Source of the DNA: Acetatifactor sp.
GTDB lineage: Bacteria; Bacillota; Clostridia; Lachnospirales; Lachnospiraceae
NCBI GenBank assembly: GCA_016303085.1
Contig: JAEDMI010000146.1
Location: 1-6,212 of the forward strand
Direction of reading: 5' to 3'
DNA: 6,212 nt
Under the pieces are notes generated by a model that worked only from the letters and a program-made list of their open reading frames with translations, ran no database searches and had not been told where the DNA came from. Positions within the stretch are counted from its first letter, which is position 1, and each line of letters starts with the position of its first letter. Shown here piece after piece: positions 5,528-6,212 of this stretch. A program made the translations under genes and the position numbers.

Positions 5528-6212
5528 ATGAGTTTGGATTTATTAAAGGAATGTAAGGATGCAAAAAGAATAGGTATCAGCGGGCATATCCGTCCGGACG
5601 GCGACTGTGTGGGTGCGGTGCTTGGACTGCAGATGTATCTGCGGAAATCCCTGCCAGAAGCGGAAGTGAAGGTGTTTTTGGAGAAGCCCGCAGATATCTT
5701 TCGGGAAATTGTGGGATTTGATGAAATCAATTCCGAATTTCCGGAGCAGGAGCCCTTTGATGTGTACTTTGCGCTGGATTGCGGAGCAGACAGACTGGGC
5801 GATGCGGAAAAGTATTTTAAAGCAGCAAAGAAAACCGTCAATATAGACCACCATATCAGCAATCCGGGCAGCGGCAGCCTGAACCATATAAAGCCTGAGG
5901 TAGGTTCCACCTGTGAACTTATTTACGATTTGATTGATTTGAACAGGCTGGATAAGGAACTGGCGATGGCTCTTTATATCGGCATCATTCACGATACCGG
6001 TGTATTTCAGTACTCCAATACGACACCGGCGACGCTTGAAAAAGGAGCAAAGCTGATTGGCTATGGGTTTGATTTCCCCAGACTGATTCAGGAGACCTTT
6101 TATCAAAAAACATATCTCCAGACTCAGATTATGGGGCGTGCACTGATGGAAAGCATCCGCTTTATGGACAATACCTGTATAGTCAGCGTAGTGGATAAAA
6201 AGACCATGGAGT
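5528..6212 (+). CDS. nrnA: DHH/DHHA1 phosphoesterase NrnA (nanoRNase / pAp phosphatase), 3' end cut by the window
   Basis: NrnA-type enzymes hydrolyse 2-5 nt RNAs and, in several bacteria, 3'-phosphoadenosine 5'-phosphate. The frame runs open from ATG 5528 to the window edge (228 residues of about 315-320). The DHH domain metal-binding motifs are all visible: SGHIRPDGD (18-26, with H20, D24 and D26), ALDCG with D84, NIDHH (105-109) and IHDTG with D156, followed by the typical FQYSNTTPATL. The visible portion covers the DHH domain and the linker; the DHHA1 domain with its substrate-binding GGGH motif lies downstream. AGAGG (5511-5515) is a weak Shine-Dalgarno sequence 12 nt before the start. 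Position after rbfA is the usual one in Bacillota, where truB and ribF often follow. The exact substrate cannot be told from sequence. Confidence 0.93.
   Translation, partial: MSLDLLKECKDAKRIGISGHIRPDGDCVGAVLGLQMYLRKSLPEAEVKVFLEKPADIFREIVGFDEINSEFPEQEPFDVYFALDCGADRLGDAEKYFKAAKKTVNIDHHISNPGSGSLNHIKPEVGSTCELIYDLIDLNRLDKELAMALYIGIIHDTGVFQYSNTTPATLEKGAKLIGYGFDFPRLIQETFYQKTYLQTQIMGRALMESIRFMDNTCIVSVVDKKTME

Noticed and set aside
5543..6106. Minus-strand ORFs opposite nrnA and rbfA
   Set aside because: The plus strand carries all conserved DHH and RbfA motifs in an unbroken frame, so these are shadows.

Overview
The window is a stretch of the conserved translation and transcription operon rimP-nusA-rnpM(ylxR)-ylxQ-infB-rbfA-nrnA, all on the + strand. 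The gene order, the presence of ylxR and ylxQ between nusA and infB, the short acidic-tailed NusA, the AAG/GAG/CTG-rich codon use with roughly balanced GC, and the IF-2 C-terminal sequence all point to a Bacillota clostridial genome, most likely of the Lachnospiraceae type. That placement rests on recognised protein sequence, not on a search. Both edge genes are cut: rimP lacks its 5' part and nrnA its 3' part. No operon promoter is visible; it should lie upstream of rimP.

Layout: rimP C-terminal domain (1-202); an 86-nt gap with a weak hairpin; nusA (289-1440); rnpM (1449-1721); ylxQ, starting at a TTG inside the end of rnpM (1708-2019); infB (2046-4952); an unusual 164-nt structured spacer that can also be read as a 54-codon ORF (4953-5116); rbfA (5117-5506); nrnA (5528 to the edge). 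RimP and RbfA mature the 30S subunit, IF-2 loads initiator tRNA and joins the subunits, NusA controls elongation, pausing and antitermination of RNA polymerase, RnpM modulates RNase P, YlxQ is an L7Ae-type RNA-binding protein, and NrnA degrades very short RNAs. Together they couple RNA synthesis, processing and turnover to ribosome assembly and initiation.

The most striking observation is in infB. The reading frame is intact, but the GTPase domain jumps from the ...PQTIEA segment straight to KQELTEY. About 27 residues (81 nt, in frame) that carry the G4 motif NKxD and its beta strand are missing at position 3813. G1, G2, G3 and G5 and all downstream domains are present. An essential GTPase without its guanine-specificity motif is either an assembly or clonal artefact, or a real and remarkable variant. 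Second is the infB-rbfA spacer: it interrupts an otherwise compact operon, holds several mutually exclusive complementary segments, and contains an ORF that ends in an ATGA overlap with rbfA but uses codons unlike its neighbours. I see no mobile element genes, CRISPR array, tRNA or rRNA, and no wholly novel multi-gene system.
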